This document shows, in pieces, positions 43,444 to 53,148 of a DNA stretch of 56,860 nucleotides. The DNA comes from Pseudomonadota bacterium. GTDB taxonomy: Bacteria > Pseudomonadota > Gammaproteobacteria > Competibacterales > Competibacteraceae. The position numbers and the translations under genes are program-made. Each line of letters begins with the position of its first letter. Position 1 is the first letter of the stretch. Below the pieces are notes generated by a model that did not search any database, was not told where the DNA came from, and was given only the letters and a program-made list of their open reading frames with translations. The stretch is from the NCBI GenBank assembly GCA_030917925.1, contig JAUPTV010000034.1:1-56860 (forward strand), read 5' to 3'.

Positions 43444-44407
43444 TACGAGCGAACCTCCGTTCCAGCCAGAAGAGCAGTTGCGAAAGTACTGAGGTGACGA
43501 CCAGGTAGAGCAGGGCGACGGTGAACCAGATTTCGAAGGTGGCGAAACTGGAGGTGATGATTTCCCGCCCGCTCTTGGTCAGATCGGTGATGGCGATGAC
43601 TGACACCAGCGACGAGTCCTTGATCAGGCTGATGAACTGCCCGGCCAGCGGCGGCAAGACTCGCTTGAAAGCCTGCGGCAGGACGATGTGGGTCATGGTC
43701 TCGGCGGCGCTCATGCCCAGGGAACGGGCGGCTTCGCTCTGTCCCTTCGGAATGGATTGAATCCCGGCGCGAATAATCTCGGCGGTGTATGCGCCGACAA
43801 ACAGCGCCAGCGCACCAATGCCTGCGACGATCCGGTCCAGGTGTAAGACCGTGCCGATGAAGAAGTAGAAGATAAAGATTTGCACCAGCAGGGGCGTGCC
43901 GCGAATCAGTTCGATGTACAGCACGGACAGCCCGCGCAGCGCCGGGTTCTTCGAGATGCGGCACAGGCCGGTGATGAGTCCAATGATGAGGCCGAAGAAG
44001 CCGGAAATGAAGGAAATCCAGATCGTGACCCACAGGCCCTGGGTCAGTGGACCCACTTGCCAACTACCCCGTTGCGCGCCGATCTCCTCATCTGCATTGA
44101 CCTGAGCGCCGTCAGTCACCTTGAGCGTGGCCGTTTCGACGGTAATGACCGCTGGTTGCCCACCCGGTTGTGGTTGCAGAGTCACCTGGCTGGTATCGCC
44201 GTTGGCATTAACCTTGATCACCGTGCCGGCAAAGGGCGCGGTCTGGAGGTCTTGCTCCTGGTAGGCGAAGTACTGCGGAATCCGTTCCCAGCGCCATTCA
44301 TAGTTGACGCGCTTGGTAGCAATCCACAGACCTATCGTCAATCCCAGCAGGATCAGAACCAGCAGCCCCTGCCAGGGCCACTGGGCAGACGAATGTTTGA
44401 GAGCCAC
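43436..44407 (-). CDS. Polar amino-acid ABC transporter permease with extra periplasmic domain
   Basis: This 323-residue permease has one span at about 14-32, a periplasmic insert at about 35-118, and then the usual permease core. The core holds the coupling loop [30 protein letters not shown]. The insert reads [17 protein letters not shown] then [18 protein letters not shown], a beta-rich pattern like a biotinyl-lipoyl or HlyD-type fold. Ordinary permeases of this family are about 220 residues. The insert might contact the binding protein. It follows the binding-protein gene by three bases. Confidence 0.9.
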   Translation of the reverse strand: MALKHSSAQWPWQGLLVLILLGLTIGLWIATKRVNYEWRWERIPQYFAYQEQDLQTAPFAGTVIKVNANGDTSQVTLQPQPGGQPAVITVETATLKVTDGAQVNADEEIGAQRGSWQVGPLTQGLWVTIWISFISGFFGLIIGLITGLCRISKNPALRGLSVLYIELIRGTPLLVQIFIFYFFIGTVLHLDRIVAGIGALALFVGAYTAEIIRAGIQSIPKGQSEAARSLGMSAAETMTHIVLPQAFKRVLPPLAGQFISLIKDSSLVSVIAITDLTKSGREIITSSFATFEIWFTVALLYLVVTSVLSQLLFWLERRFARSD

Positions 44408-44410
44408 GGC

Positions 44411-45208
44411 TTACTGCACGTCTTTCAGCCAGTCGGTGTTTTTGAACCACTTCTGGTACAACTTGTCGTGCGATCCGTCCTTTTTGACCTTGACCAGAAA
44501 TGTGTTAATCGCTTTGAGGAAATCGGGATTGCCTTGAGCGATGGCCCAGCCAATGGGTTCATCGGTAAACGGCTTGTCGAGGAAGACCAGTTTGCCTTCG
44601 CCGCGCTGGACGTTGGCGACCAGGTTGTAGGGAGCGTCGTAGATGAAGGCGTCAACCTTGCCATTGACGACTTCCATGACGCCTTCGGCTTCCGTTTCGT
44701 AGGAAAAGTATTTGGCTTTGGGGATGTGTTTCTTGGCAGCGATTTCGCCAGTGGTACCGAGCTTGGAGGCAATCTTGTAGCTCTTATTATTCAAGTCCTT
44801 GTAGGATTTGACCTTATCCGCCAAGTCCTTACGCAGCAGCACGGTTTGGCCGATCAGCATGTACGGTTCGGAAAAATCTACCTTTTGCTTGCGTTCATCG
44901 GTGATGGTCATACCGCTCATGATGATGTCGCATTTGTCGGTAATCAGCGCCGGGATGATGCCGTCCCAGGCGGTGCTGATCAGATCCAGCTTGGGTGCGC
45001 CGAGATCCTTGGCCATTAACGCCGCCAGATCGGGATCAAAGCCGATAATTTCGCCGCGCTTGTTGGTCAGTTCAAAGGGCATGTAGGCGGGTTCCAGACA
45101 GACCCGCAGGCCGTCCTTCTGGATCTGCTCCAGTTTACCAGCCCAGGCGGGCGACAGATTCAAGCTGAACAGAGCGACGGCGGCGAGGGCAATAAGGCGG
45201 TTTTTCAT
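44411..45208 (-). CDS. Polar amino-acid ABC transporter substrate-binding protein
   Basis: A 265-residue periplasmic binding protein with signal peptide 1-23 (cut after AWA). Family-3 marks are VCLEPAYMPFELTNKRGEIIGFDPDLA, STAWDGIIPALITDKCDII and YDAPYNLVANVQRGEGKLV. It captures an amino acid for the permease and ATPase downstream. The astC-type gene about 340 bases upstream hints at arginine or ornithine, but the pocket is not read here. AGGAG precedes ATG 45208; the frame up to 45250 is not needed. Confidence 0.92.
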   Translation of the reverse strand: MKNRLIALAAVALFSLNLSPAWAGKLEQIQKDGLRVCLEPAYMPFELTNKRGEIIGFDPDLAALMAKDLGAPKLDLISTAWDGIIPALITDKCDIIMSGMTITDERKQKVDFSEPYMLIGQTVLLRKDLADKVKSYKDLNNKSYKIASKLGTTGEIAAKKHIPKAKYFSYETEAEGVMEVVNGKVDAFIYDAPYNLVANVQRGEGKLVFLDKPFTDEPIGWAIAQGNPDFLKAINTFLVKVKKDGSHDKLYQKWFKNTDWLKDVQ

Positions 45209-45273
45209 GGATGGCGTTCTCCTGAGTATGATGGTCGGTATCACTGTCATTAAAGATTCATCATAGTTTATTT

Positions 45274-45429
45274 TTAGGTTGATTTGCCCTCATCCAGTAA
45301 TTCTTTGATCACCATTTCCGCACCGCAGTCCGGGCAACGCGGCATTTCCTCGATGGGGATGTAAATAATTTCGGTGTGGCGGCATCGCAGACACTCCACT
45401 TGTACAGGTTCAGCTCTATCGCGTTGCAT
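45274..45429 (-). CDS. Small zinc-ribbon protein
   Basis: A 51-residue gene starting MQRDRAEPVQVECLRC. Two CxxC pairs (CLRC at 13-16 and CPDC at 32-35) form a zinc ribbon, and the C-terminus is acidic and lysine-rich. An AAGGA site lies eight bases before ATG 45429. It sits between the ABC transporter and astC on the same strand. Small ribbons like this often bind nucleic acid or a partner protein; the function here is unknown. Confidence 0.7.
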   Translation of the reverse strand: MQRDRAEPVQVECLRCRHTEIIYIPIEEMPRCPDCGAEMVIKELLDEGKST

Positions 45430-45500
45430 GATATAAGTCCTTGGAAATTTTCCGAAAACGCCCCGCGCCGAGTGGCAGAGGCCGTCATAGAGAAACGAAA

Positions 45501-45540
45501 TTCCCCTCTCCCACGGAGAGAGGGGCTGGGGGAGAGGGTG
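45501..45540. repeat. Short GC-rich palindromic repeat downstream of astC
   Basis: CCCCTCTC and GAGAGAGGGG around CCACG form a hairpin, followed by CTGGGGGAGAGGG. It resembles the repeat at 5481-5523. It lies just beyond the astC stop codon and may double as a weak terminator. Confidence 0.6.
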
Positions 45541-45542
45541 TT

Positions 45543-46835
<1,293 letters not shown>

Positions 46836-47219
46836 TTACTTGGCCGCACAGTGTTTTTCGGCAACCCGGTCCAATGCCACGGCTGTAGCATCAAATGATC
46901 TCTTGAATTCCTTGACATCATCGCCTTTCCAGGTTTCTTTTTCCCAAATAGCTGCCATGTCCTTAACCGCATCTGAAAAGTCGGCATCGCCCGCTTGTTT
47001 AGCGAACTCCTGCAGAATAGACACTAGGTCGCTCATGTCTTTTTCCATCTTCTCGTTATCCGAGAAGTCGCCTTTCGTGCTGCTGATATAATCAGCCGCC
47101 CCCCGGAGAGCAGTTGAAAACTCTTTCATGTCGGTACAGGAAGGCGTATCAGCAGCGATGACCGGAGTAGCGCCTATTACGCCAAAGAACAGACTAGCGG
47201 CAAAAATAATCTTCTTCAT
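46836..47219 (-). CDS. Small exported protein, unknown family
   Basis: This has 127 residues with a signal peptide (MKKIIFAASLFFGVIGATPVIA). The mature part is helical and charged, with one cysteine near each end (SCTDMKE and KHCAAK) that could form a disulfide. I do not recognise the family. A clear terminator follows. It is the first (leftmost) of four neighbouring small exported proteins on the minus strand, in a stretch poorer in GC than the core. Confidence 0.75.
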   Translation of the reverse strand: MKKIIFAASLFFGVIGATPVIAADTPSCTDMKEFSTALRGAADYISSTKGDFSDNEKMEKDMSDLVSILQEFAKQAGDADFSDAVKDMAAIWEKETWKGDDVKEFKRSFDATAVALDRVAEKHCAAK

Positions 47220-47396
47220 CGGTTTTCCTCACAGGTGAAATGAAAGAAAAAAGTTGAAAATCAATCTGAATCTTATTCAGATGATTGGCCTTGCCAGAAC
47301 AGAAAAGTCATTTCACAAAAATCAACTGATTGAGCGATCTGACTTTCCAAAAATAGTAAGAACGCAAGCAATAGACTGGGCATCTATTAGCTTGTC

Positions 47397-47753
47397 TTAC
47401 TCGCATTCAGAAACGGCCACCTCACAGTTGTCATTACCGCATTTTTCGACCGCCATCTCTTCAGCGGCTTCCAGAGTTTTTCCCCAGCCCGCGCCGTAGA
47501 ACTTTTTGGATGAGGCATAAGCGCCACAAGTTTCAAACCATGCAACGACTTCACATCCGGTGTTGCCTGCTTTTGAGCATAGCTTTATCGCAGCACGTTT
47601 AGCAGCTTCTTTCGAATCATAGCCGGTGACCAGTCCATAGCCTGGCTCAGTCTGGCCTTCCTCGTCATCAACAGCAATCGCGCCAATCGCAAAAGCGCTG
47701 ATCGGTAAAATCAGCAGAGTCGCCAAGATGAAAAGCTTTACTTTCCGCATCAT
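47397..47753 (-). CDS. Exported DUF4189-like protein
   Basis: A 118-residue protein with a signal peptide (about 1-22). The mature part IGAIAVDDEEGQTEPGYGLVTG, DSKEAAKRAAIKLC, CEVVAWFETCGAYAS and a last CGNDNCEVAVSEC fit the DUF4189 pattern of small cysteine-rich exported proteins. Several cysteines suggest disulfides. GAGGA precedes the ATG at 47753; a second ATG follows at once. The role is unknown. Confidence 0.8.
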   Translation of the reverse strand: MMRKVKLFILATLLILPISAFAIGAIAVDDEEGQTEPGYGLVTGYDSKEAAKRAAIKLCSKAGNTGCEVVAWFETCGAYASSKKFYGAGWGKTLEAAEEMAVEKCGNDNCEVAVSECE

Positions 47754-47801
47754 AGCACTTTTCCTCTTTAATCAGGCTTGATCTGGAATTATTCCTGATT
47801 T

Positions 47802-47835
47802 GATTAGTCTTCCCGATGGGTCAGGAAGACTAATC
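47802..47835 (-). terminator. Perfect 12-bp hairpin after the PAP-repeat protein
   Basis: GATTAGTCTTCC (47802-47813) pairs exactly with GGAAGACTAATC (47824-47835). It lies nine bases past the stop of the gene at 47845 in its direction of reading. There is no strong T-run, so it may be an attenuator or a stability stem. Confidence 0.6.
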
Positions 47836-47844
47836 TTCGAAAAA

Positions 47845-48378
47845 TTACCGCTTGAGATTGAAATCCTCTTTGTCTTTCTCACCTTCGCTGCGGTACCAGC
47901 CGGCTAACATTTTGCCATCGTCAGTGATTTTCCATTCCAGATCGCCGCGACTTTCTTCCCCTTTGCCGACCTTCGGGCGCTCGAACCATTTAGCTTTGAT
48001 CGTGTTTCCTTCGATTACACCCTCGAACTTTCCTTCTTGGGTAACGTCATCATCATCTTTGTACTGGTAGGTACCCGTAATCTTCTTCCCCGTTTGTTCG
48101 ATCACAATATCGTCATAATCATTAGAAGACCACTTTCCGCTGAGGTCGACGGCTGGCGCAGCGGCGGGTTTGGCCGGTTCAGGGGCAGGGGCTACAGCGG
48201 CGGGTTTGGCCGGTTCAGGGGCAGGGGCTACAGCGGCGGGTTTAGCCGGTTCAGGGGCAGGGGCTACAGCCGCTGGGGGCGTAGCGGCTAGAGCAGCGGG
48301 CGGGGTTTCACCAGTCCCCGCTGCATATACTGTACTGCAAGCGACCAGGATACTGATCGTACTCAACTTCTTTAGCAT
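47845..48378 (-). CDS. Exported protein with three PAP repeats and a beta-rich C-terminal domain
   Basis: This has 177 residues. A signal peptide (1 to about 20) is followed by a proline-alanine linker holding three exact 12-residue repeats AVAPAPEPAKPA. After that comes a beta-rich domain: LSGKWSSNDYDDIVIEQTGKKITGTY, GKFEGVIEGNTIKAKWFE and DGKMLAGWYRSEGEKD. It resembles a small lipocalin-like or META-like barrel, but I cannot name a family. AAGGAG precedes ATG 48378. The linker may span a cell-wall or protein surface. Confidence 0.75.
   Translation of the reverse strand: MLKKLSTISILVACSTVYAAGTGETPPAALAATPPAAVAPAPEPAKPAAVAPAPEPAKPAAVAPAPEPAKPAAAPAVDLSGKWSSNDYDDIVIEQTGKKITGTYQYKDDDDVTQEGKFEGVIEGNTIKAKWFERPKVGKGEESRGDLEWKITDDGKMLAGWYRSEGEKDKEDFNLKR
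48161..48268. repeat. Tandem 36-bp repeat, three copies, within the PAP gene
   Basis: Copies at 48161-48196, 48197-48232 and 48233-48268 differ by a single base. Each encodes one AVAPAPEPAKPA unit. Near-identity and in-frame length suggest recent expansion and possible copy-number change among strains. Confidence 0.9.
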
Positions 48379-48437
48379 TGTTATCTCCTTATGGGTTGAA
48401 TTCAAAGAATTCTTGGCGCTAGTGTCGAATCAGAATG

Positions 48438-48701
48438 TTACTTCCAACCCGATTTGGCATCACACTCTTTTTCCTCATTTGGATGGGTTTTTTCCCACTG
48501 AGTAATGGACTGTGTTTCATTGTCATCCATTTTCTCATTCATACATTCACAATACTTCTTGACCACTTCAGCCGGTTTGCCTTGATCCTGGTTGTCCTTA
48601 ACACATTGAGCAACCCATTTGGCGTCATCCGCGCCCGCAAAAACCAGGTTGCTTGTAGCCATGGCCGCGACGAAAAACAGGGTACTGATTTTCACATTCA
48701 T
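48438..48701 (-). CDS. Small exported cysteine-containing protein
   Basis: This has 87 residues with a signal peptide (about 1-22, ending VFAGA). The mature part has WVAQCVKDNQDQGKP and KKYCECMNEKMDDNE, with a final ECDAKSGWK, giving four cysteines. I do not recognise the family, but this pattern of short helical cysteine-rich exported proteins is common. GGAA precedes ATG 48701. Its neighbours on the same strand are also small exported proteins. Confidence 0.75.
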   Translation of the reverse strand: MNVKISTLFFVAAMATSNLVFAGADDAKWVAQCVKDNQDQGKPAEVVKKYCECMNEKMDDNETQSITQWEKTHPNEEKECDAKSGWK

Positions 48702-48797
48702 AGCAAATTTCCAGTCGGTCAAAAAAATTGGGAGAACACGGGGTTGATTCTGAAAAGAACGCGGTGCTCAATTTGAGAAAAAGCCGTGTAGCCTACC

Positions 48798-50387
48798 TCA
48801 GTCTTTAAACATGCGTGGAATCAACCCGGCAAAGCGTAGCAGACCGCGCAGGCGAACGCCAAAGTCTCGGCCATGCAGGAAATGTAATGCTCCCTTCAAA
48901 CCGTCGTAAAGCTGCTCATCGTAGGGATGCCAGAACAAATTACGCTTGGCAAAATGCAGTAGTTCCGTCGTCACCACTTGTGGCTGAGTCATCTCGTCAA
49001 AGCCCAATTCCCCATGACTACGGCCAATCCCGGATTCTTTAACCCCACCCCAGGGTGTTTCGGCCATGCCATGAGTCAACAGATGATCGTTGATGGTGAT
49101 GACGCCTGCATGAATGCGCCGACCCAGCGCCACCGCTTCGCGGGTATTGCGCGACCACACGGAACCCGTGAGGCCGAGACTGGAGTCATTGGCCAGTGCA
49201 ATCGCCTGTTCCATATCCTGCACTTTCATCACGCCCAGCACCGGCCCGAAGGTCTCTTCACGCATCAGCGCCATGGTGTGATCAACGTGGGTCAGTACGG
49301 TGACCGGGTAGAAATTGGCGTGGGCATGAGCGGGATCGATAGGTACCTGGGCGAGAATGACCGCGCCCTTGGCCAGTGCGTCGTCAACCTGCCGCTGGAT
49401 AGTCTTGATCTGGCGTTCGGTACACATCGCGCCGATGTCCACGTCGTGATCGGTATTCGGTCCCTGCCGCAACGCTTCCACCCGCCGTTTGAGCAAGTGG
49501 ATAAACGGTTCGTACACATCCTGATGGACATAAATGCGCTCGACGCCGCCGCAGGATTGACCGCTGTTCTGTAAACCGGCCCAGATCGCGCCATTGACCG
49601 CTCGCTCCAGATGGGCATCGGGACAGACCAGCATCGGGTCATTGCCGCCCAGTTCCAGCGAGACCGGCGTCAGCGTTTCGGCGGCCTTGGCCATCAGCGT
49701 CTTGCCGACTGGAACCGAGCCGGTAAAAAACAGCTTATCGACATGGTGATCCGGCTCCAGCAAAATCTGCCCGATAATGGCACCGGGGATATTGAGATGG
49801 GTAAAGACGTCGGCGGGCAGACCGGCGGCCTGGATCATCTCCTCAATTTTGCGCCCGACCATCTGGGTTTCCGGGGCGGTTTTAAAAATGACGGTGTTGC
49901 CGGCCAGCAGCGCCGGGACGATCTCATGCATCGGGATGCCGAGCGGGTAGTTCCACGGGGCGATGATGCCGATCACGCCGAAGGGTATGCGGAAAATGCG
50001 GCTACGCTTGTTTAGGAACAGCAGCGAACCGGCCCGCACCTTGCGCGGTTGGAGAAAGCGCCGGGCGTTTTTGGCGTAATAATCCGTGGCCATGGCGCTG
50101 GGCAGGACTTCGGTGGCCAGCGCCTCGACCCGCGTCTTGCCGACATCTTTGGCAATGGTGGCGCTCACGTTGTCAGCATGATCGACTAGATAATCGCGCA
50201 GGCGGAGCATGTAGCGCACTCGCTCTTCCAGCGGCAGTGCTGCCCAAGCCGGTTGCGCAGCGCGGGCGCGGTGAATGGCCTGGCGGGCTTCCTCGGCGGT
50301 GTTCATCTGCGAATAGCCAACGATGTCGCCGGTGGCCGGATTGACACAGACGGTTTGTTGAAGATCGAAAGTCTGGGGAGTGCTCAT
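48798..50387 (-). CDS. Aldehyde dehydrogenase
   Basis: A 529-residue NAD(P)-dependent enzyme that oxidises an aldehyde to an acid. The fold is intact: APWNYPLGIPMHEIVPAL, VSLELGGNDPML with the general-base glutamate, NSGQSCGGVERIY with the catalytic cysteine, and EETFGPVLGVM. A C-terminal tail of about 50 residues (LLRFAGLIPRMFKD) is longer than in standard members and hydrophobic, perhaps for membrane contact. The substrate is unknown. ATG 50387 matches the family start; the frame to 50495 adds nothing. Confidence 0.92.
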   Translation of the reverse strand: MSTPQTFDLQQTVCVNPATGDIVGYSQMNTAEEARQAIHRARAAQPAWAALPLEERVRYMLRLRDYLVDHADNVSATIAKDVGKTRVEALATEVLPSAMATDYYAKNARRFLQPRKVRAGSLLFLNKRSRIFRIPFGVIGIIAPWNYPLGIPMHEIVPALLAGNTVIFKTAPETQMVGRKIEEMIQAAGLPADVFTHLNIPGAIIGQILLEPDHHVDKLFFTGSVPVGKTLMAKAAETLTPVSLELGGNDPMLVCPDAHLERAVNGAIWAGLQNSGQSCGGVERIYVHQDVYEPFIHLLKRRVEALRQGPNTDHDVDIGAMCTERQIKTIQRQVDDALAKGAVILAQVPIDPAHAHANFYPVTVLTHVDHTMALMREETFGPVLGVMKVQDMEQAIALANDSSLGLTGSVWSRNTREAVALGRRIHAGVITINDHLLTHGMAETPWGGVKESGIGRSHGELGFDEMTQPQVVTTELLHFAKRNLFWHPYDEQLYDGLKGALHFLHGRDFGVRLRGLLRFAGLIPRMFKD

Positions 50388-50518
50388 CGGGTGGCCCTCG
50401 GGCAGTGGTTGTTTCCCGATATAGCCGGTTTGTCGCGATGTTGGCTTGTAAGAGATGGTTTTGTTGACGCGGGCGTCCGGTATCAACGGTATCAATTGAT
50501 GAAAATTTGGAGGCGATG

Positions 50519-50713
50519 ATGGAAAGTACAGCGTGGTGGGAAATTTTGTTGGGCGGCGTGGCGGCGCTGCTGGTGGTCCTGTGGTTCAGCCCAGGGGTCA
50601 AGGCGGCGCTGGAACGCAGCAAGACCGCGAAAAAGGATTGGCCATCAGCGCTGATCCCGATTGCCTTGGTCGTGCTGTTTATCCTGTTGCTGATTCAGAT
50701 CGTGCGCAGTTAG
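50519..50713 (+). CDS. Small two-span membrane protein
   Basis: This has 64 residues: a short start, a span at about 9-25, a charged loop (LERSKTAKKDW) and a second span at about 44-60. GGAGG five bases before ATG 50519 supports that start over ATG 50516. It is divergent from the aldehyde dehydrogenase and lies upstream of exbB. The family is unknown. Confidence 0.7.
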   Translation: MESTAWWEILLGGVAALLVVLWFSPGVKAALERSKTAKKDWPSALIPIALVVLFILLLIQIVRS

Positions 50714-50830
50714 CTCATCGCACGGTCAGCAAGCCTCAGGCGTTTTTTCAAGAGAGCTTGTAAGGGTTATGGAGCGATTTTCGGTAGAATGCCGCCACTC
50801 ATTCGCTATGGCGTACAGAAGGAGTTCAAT

Positions 50831-51451
50831 GTGGTTGATTTGATCAAGGCTGGCGGCTGGCTGATGGTGCCGATTCTGGCCTGTTCGCTGGCGGCAGCGA
50901 CACTGATTGTCGAGCGATTACTGGCGTTGCGCCGGGCGCGAGTCTTGCCGGAACAGTTGATTGTCATTCTCCACCGCTGGACCGAACGTGGCGCAGTGCA
51001 TCCAGCGGATATAAACAAGCTACCGCTCAATTCACCGTTGGGCCGCATCGTTGCTGCCGGACTGGCCAGCCGCCATCGCCACCGGACGCTGCTCCGGGAG
51101 CGCATTGAAGATGTGGGTCGGCATGTGGTGCATGAATTGGAGCGGTTTCTCAGTACCTTGGGCACCATCGCCAGCATTAGCCCCTTGCTGGGATTACTCG
51201 GTACCGTGACCGGCATGATCAAGGTCTTTGAGGTCGTCGCGGTGCAGGGCAACAGCAATTTCAGCTTGCTATCCACGGGTATCGCCGAGGCGCTGGTGAC
51301 GACCGCTGCCGGGTTGACCGTGGCGATTCCCAGCTTGCTGTTCTACCGTTATTTTCAGCGCCGAATTGATGAATTAGTGATTGAAATAGAACAGGAAACA
51401 CTGGAATTGATTGATTTGCTGGATACGGAAAAAGCCGAGCGTCCCGCATGA
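50831..51451 (+). CDS. exbB: ExbB/TolQ/MotA-type proton channel protein
   Basis: A 206-residue inner-membrane protein with three spans. It begins GGWLMVPILACSLAAATLIVERL, with later GTIASISPLLGLLGTVTGMIKVF and the conserved STGIAEALVTTAAGLTVAIPSLLFYRYF. It harvests the proton gradient with ExbD. I chose GTG 50831 because AAGGAG lies six bases upstream; ATG 50789 has no such site. The stop overlaps exbD by four bases. In gammaproteobacteria this pair often leads the lpxK-kdsB operon, as here. Confidence 0.93.
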   Translation: MVDLIKAGGWLMVPILACSLAAATLIVERLLALRRARVLPEQLIVILHRWTERGAVHPADINKLPLNSPLGRIVAAGLASRHRHRTLLRERIEDVGRHVVHELERFLSTLGTIASISPLLGLLGTVTGMIKVFEVVAVQGNSNFSLLSTGIAEALVTTAAGLTVAIPSLLFYRYFQRRIDELVIEIEQETLELIDLLDTEKAERPA

Positions 51452-51882
51452 ACCTGCGTCCTCGCCGCCGGGAAGACCCGGAATTGAATCTGGTGCCGAT
51501 GATCGACGTGGTGCTGGTGCTGCTGATCTTTTTCATGATCGCCACCAGCCTGCGGCGTGAATCGGCGCTGGAATTGCGCCTGCCGGAAGCATCAGGACTC
51601 CCCATGCCGGGGGATGTCGCGCAACTTGAAGTCAGCATCGACGCCGAGGGCCGCTATTCAGTCAACGGTCAAATGCTGCAACCCGTGGATACAGCCACCC
51701 TTAAAGCGCACCTCATCACACTCGCGGGCGGGCGGTCGTTGCCACTGATCTTGCGCGCCGATGGCCGGACGCCCCATCAGGCGGTCGTGACGGTGCTGGA
51801 TGTCGCCGGCCAACTGGGTTTGCAGCAATTAACTATTTCAACGGTGAGCGCCCCCCCGGCAGCGCCCGCCATGGAACCTTGA
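51448..51882 (+). CDS. exbD: ExbD/TolR-type biopolymer transport protein
   Basis: A 144-residue protein with one N-terminal span holding the critical aspartate in LNLVPMIDVVLVLLIFFMIATS, then a periplasmic domain. It pairs with ExbB. Whether it serves TonB or a lipid-related task is open; no tonB is adjacent. It overlaps exbB by four bases, and lpxK follows within two bases. Confidence 0.93.
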   Translation: MNLRPRRREDPELNLVPMIDVVLVLLIFFMIATSLRRESALELRLPEASGLPMPGDVAQLEVSIDAEGRYSVNGQMLQPVDTATLKAHLITLAGGRSLPLILRADGRTPHQAVVTVLDVAGQLGLQQLTISTVSAPPAAPAMEP

Positions 51883-51884
51883 AC

Positions 51885-53126
51885 ATGACCTGGCTGGATC
51901 GTCACGGCTATTCTCTCAATCTGACGGCGGTGCTGCTATGGCCGCTGAGTATCCTGTTTGGCACGGTGGTCTGTGTGCGGCGGCGGCTCTATCAAATCGG
52001 CTTTTTGAAAAGCCAGAGCGTTGGGGCGCCGGTGATCATCGTCGGCAATATCAGCGTTGGCGGTGCCGGCAAGACGCCTCTTGTGGCGCGTCTGGTGGAA
52101 TTGTTGCGGGAAGCGGGCTATAAGCCGGGCATCGTCAGCCGGGGTTATGGCGGTCAGTCCAAAGAATGGCCGCGCCACGTCACCGTGGACAGCAAACCAG
52201 GCGATGTTGGCGATGAACCCGTGCTGTTGGCGCAACGCTGCCGCTGTCCCATTGTGGTCGATCCGGATCGCGTCGCCGCCGCCAGGGCGCTATTTGCCCG
52301 CTATGATTGCAACGTTATCGTCAGCGATGATGGCTTGCAGCATTACCGTCTCCAGCGCGACATCGAAATTGCCGTAGTGGATGGTCTGCGCCGCCTGGGT
52401 AATGGTGCCTGTTTTCCCGCCGGACCTTTACGGGAACGACCATCCCGGTTGGGCGAGGTGGATTTCGTCATCGGCAACGGCGCGGCTCGGGGACACGAAT
52501 ATCTCATGAGCCTGCGCGGTGATACGGCGATCAACCTGGTGGATCCCTGCATCACCTCGACACTGGCCGGGTTCCGGCGCACGACCGTCCATGCGGTGGC
52601 CGGCATCGGCGATCCGGGACGCTTTTTCGATCATCTGCGCCAAGCCCGGTTGCGGATCATCAAACATCCCTTTCCCGACCATCATCCCTTCCGCCCGGAA
52701 GATTTGCGCTTCCTGCAGGATTTGCCGGTGCTGATGACGGAAAAGGACGCGATCAAATGCCGGAGTTTCGCCAGTGAAAACTGGTGGGTCGCGCCCGTTA
52801 GCGCCCAACTTGATCCCGAATTTGAGGAGCAATTCCTTCGGCGGTTGGCGACCATCGCCATGGCCAAAGGCGTCCGGCGCGATAATCCGAGGCAGCGGAT
52901 GGCGGAGCGCGCCAAACCCGCTAACCCCGACATTTCATTATCATCACCGAGGTTGAAAAATGGACAAGAAGCTATTGGAAATTCTGGTGTGCCCGGTCAG
53001 CAAGGCTCCCCTGATTTACGATCAGGCCCGACAGGAACTGATTTGCCGGGAGAGTCGCCTGGCTTACCCGATTCGCGACGGCATCCCGGTGATGCTGGAA
53101 GCGGAGGCGCGGCGATTGACCGATGA
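51885..53126 (+). CDS. lpxK: Tetraacyldisaccharide 4'-kinase, C-terminally extended
   Basis: This phosphorylates the lipid A precursor at the 4' position on the inner membrane. An N-terminal anchor is followed by the Walker-type [44 protein letters not shown] and [24 protein letters not shown]. The typical length is about 330 residues; here the frame gives 413. The last 80 or so residues run out of frame through all of trm112 and look like random proline-glycine-serine sequence. So either the normal stop is lost or a base is off in this region. ATG 51885 has GGAA upstream. Confidence 0.88.
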   Translation: MTWLDRHGYSLNLTAVLLWPLSILFGTVVCVRRRLYQIGFLKSQSVGAPVIIVGNISVGGAGKTPLVARLVELLREAGYKPGIVSRGYGGQSKEWPRHVTVDSKPGDVGDEPVLLAQRCRCPIVVDPDRVAAARALFARYDCNVIVSDDGLQHYRLQRDIEIAVVDGLRRLGNGACFPAGPLRERPSRLGEVDFVIGNGAARGHEYLMSLRGDTAINLVDPCITSTLAGFRRTTVHAVAGIGDPGRFFDHLRQARLRIIKHPFPDHHPFRPEDLRFLQDLPVLMTEKDAIKCRSFASENWWVAPVSAQLDPEFEEQFLRRLATIAMAKGVRRDNPRQRMAERAKPANPDISLSSPRLKNGQEAIGNSGVPGQQGSPDLRSGPTGTDLPGESPGLPDSRRHPGDAGSGGAAIDR

Positions 53127-53148
53127 GGAGGTTCCGGCTGGTGAGTGA
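52960..53148 (+). CDS. Trm112/YcaR-family protein
   Basis: A 62-residue protein starting [20 protein letters not shown] and ending with [14 protein letters not shown]. This is the YcaR/Trm112 zinc-ribbon-like family, though only one of the usual CxxC pairs is left and the second reads ELICRES. GAGG precedes the ATG. It lies between lpxK and kdsB, the usual place. It sits wholly inside the extended lpxK frame in another phase. The function in bacteria is unclear. Confidence 0.88.
   Translation: MDKKLLEILVCPVSKAPLIYDQARQELICRESRLAYPIRDGIPVMLEAEARRLTDEEVPAGE

Noticed and set aside
43880-45019. A 379-codon open frame on the plus strand
   Set aside because: It is antisense to the ABC permease and binding-protein genes and has no recognisable motif.
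48170-48505. A glycine-alanine repeat protein on the plus strand
   Set aside because: It is the antisense reading of the 36-base repeats; the minus-strand frame has a signal peptide and a ribosome-binding site.
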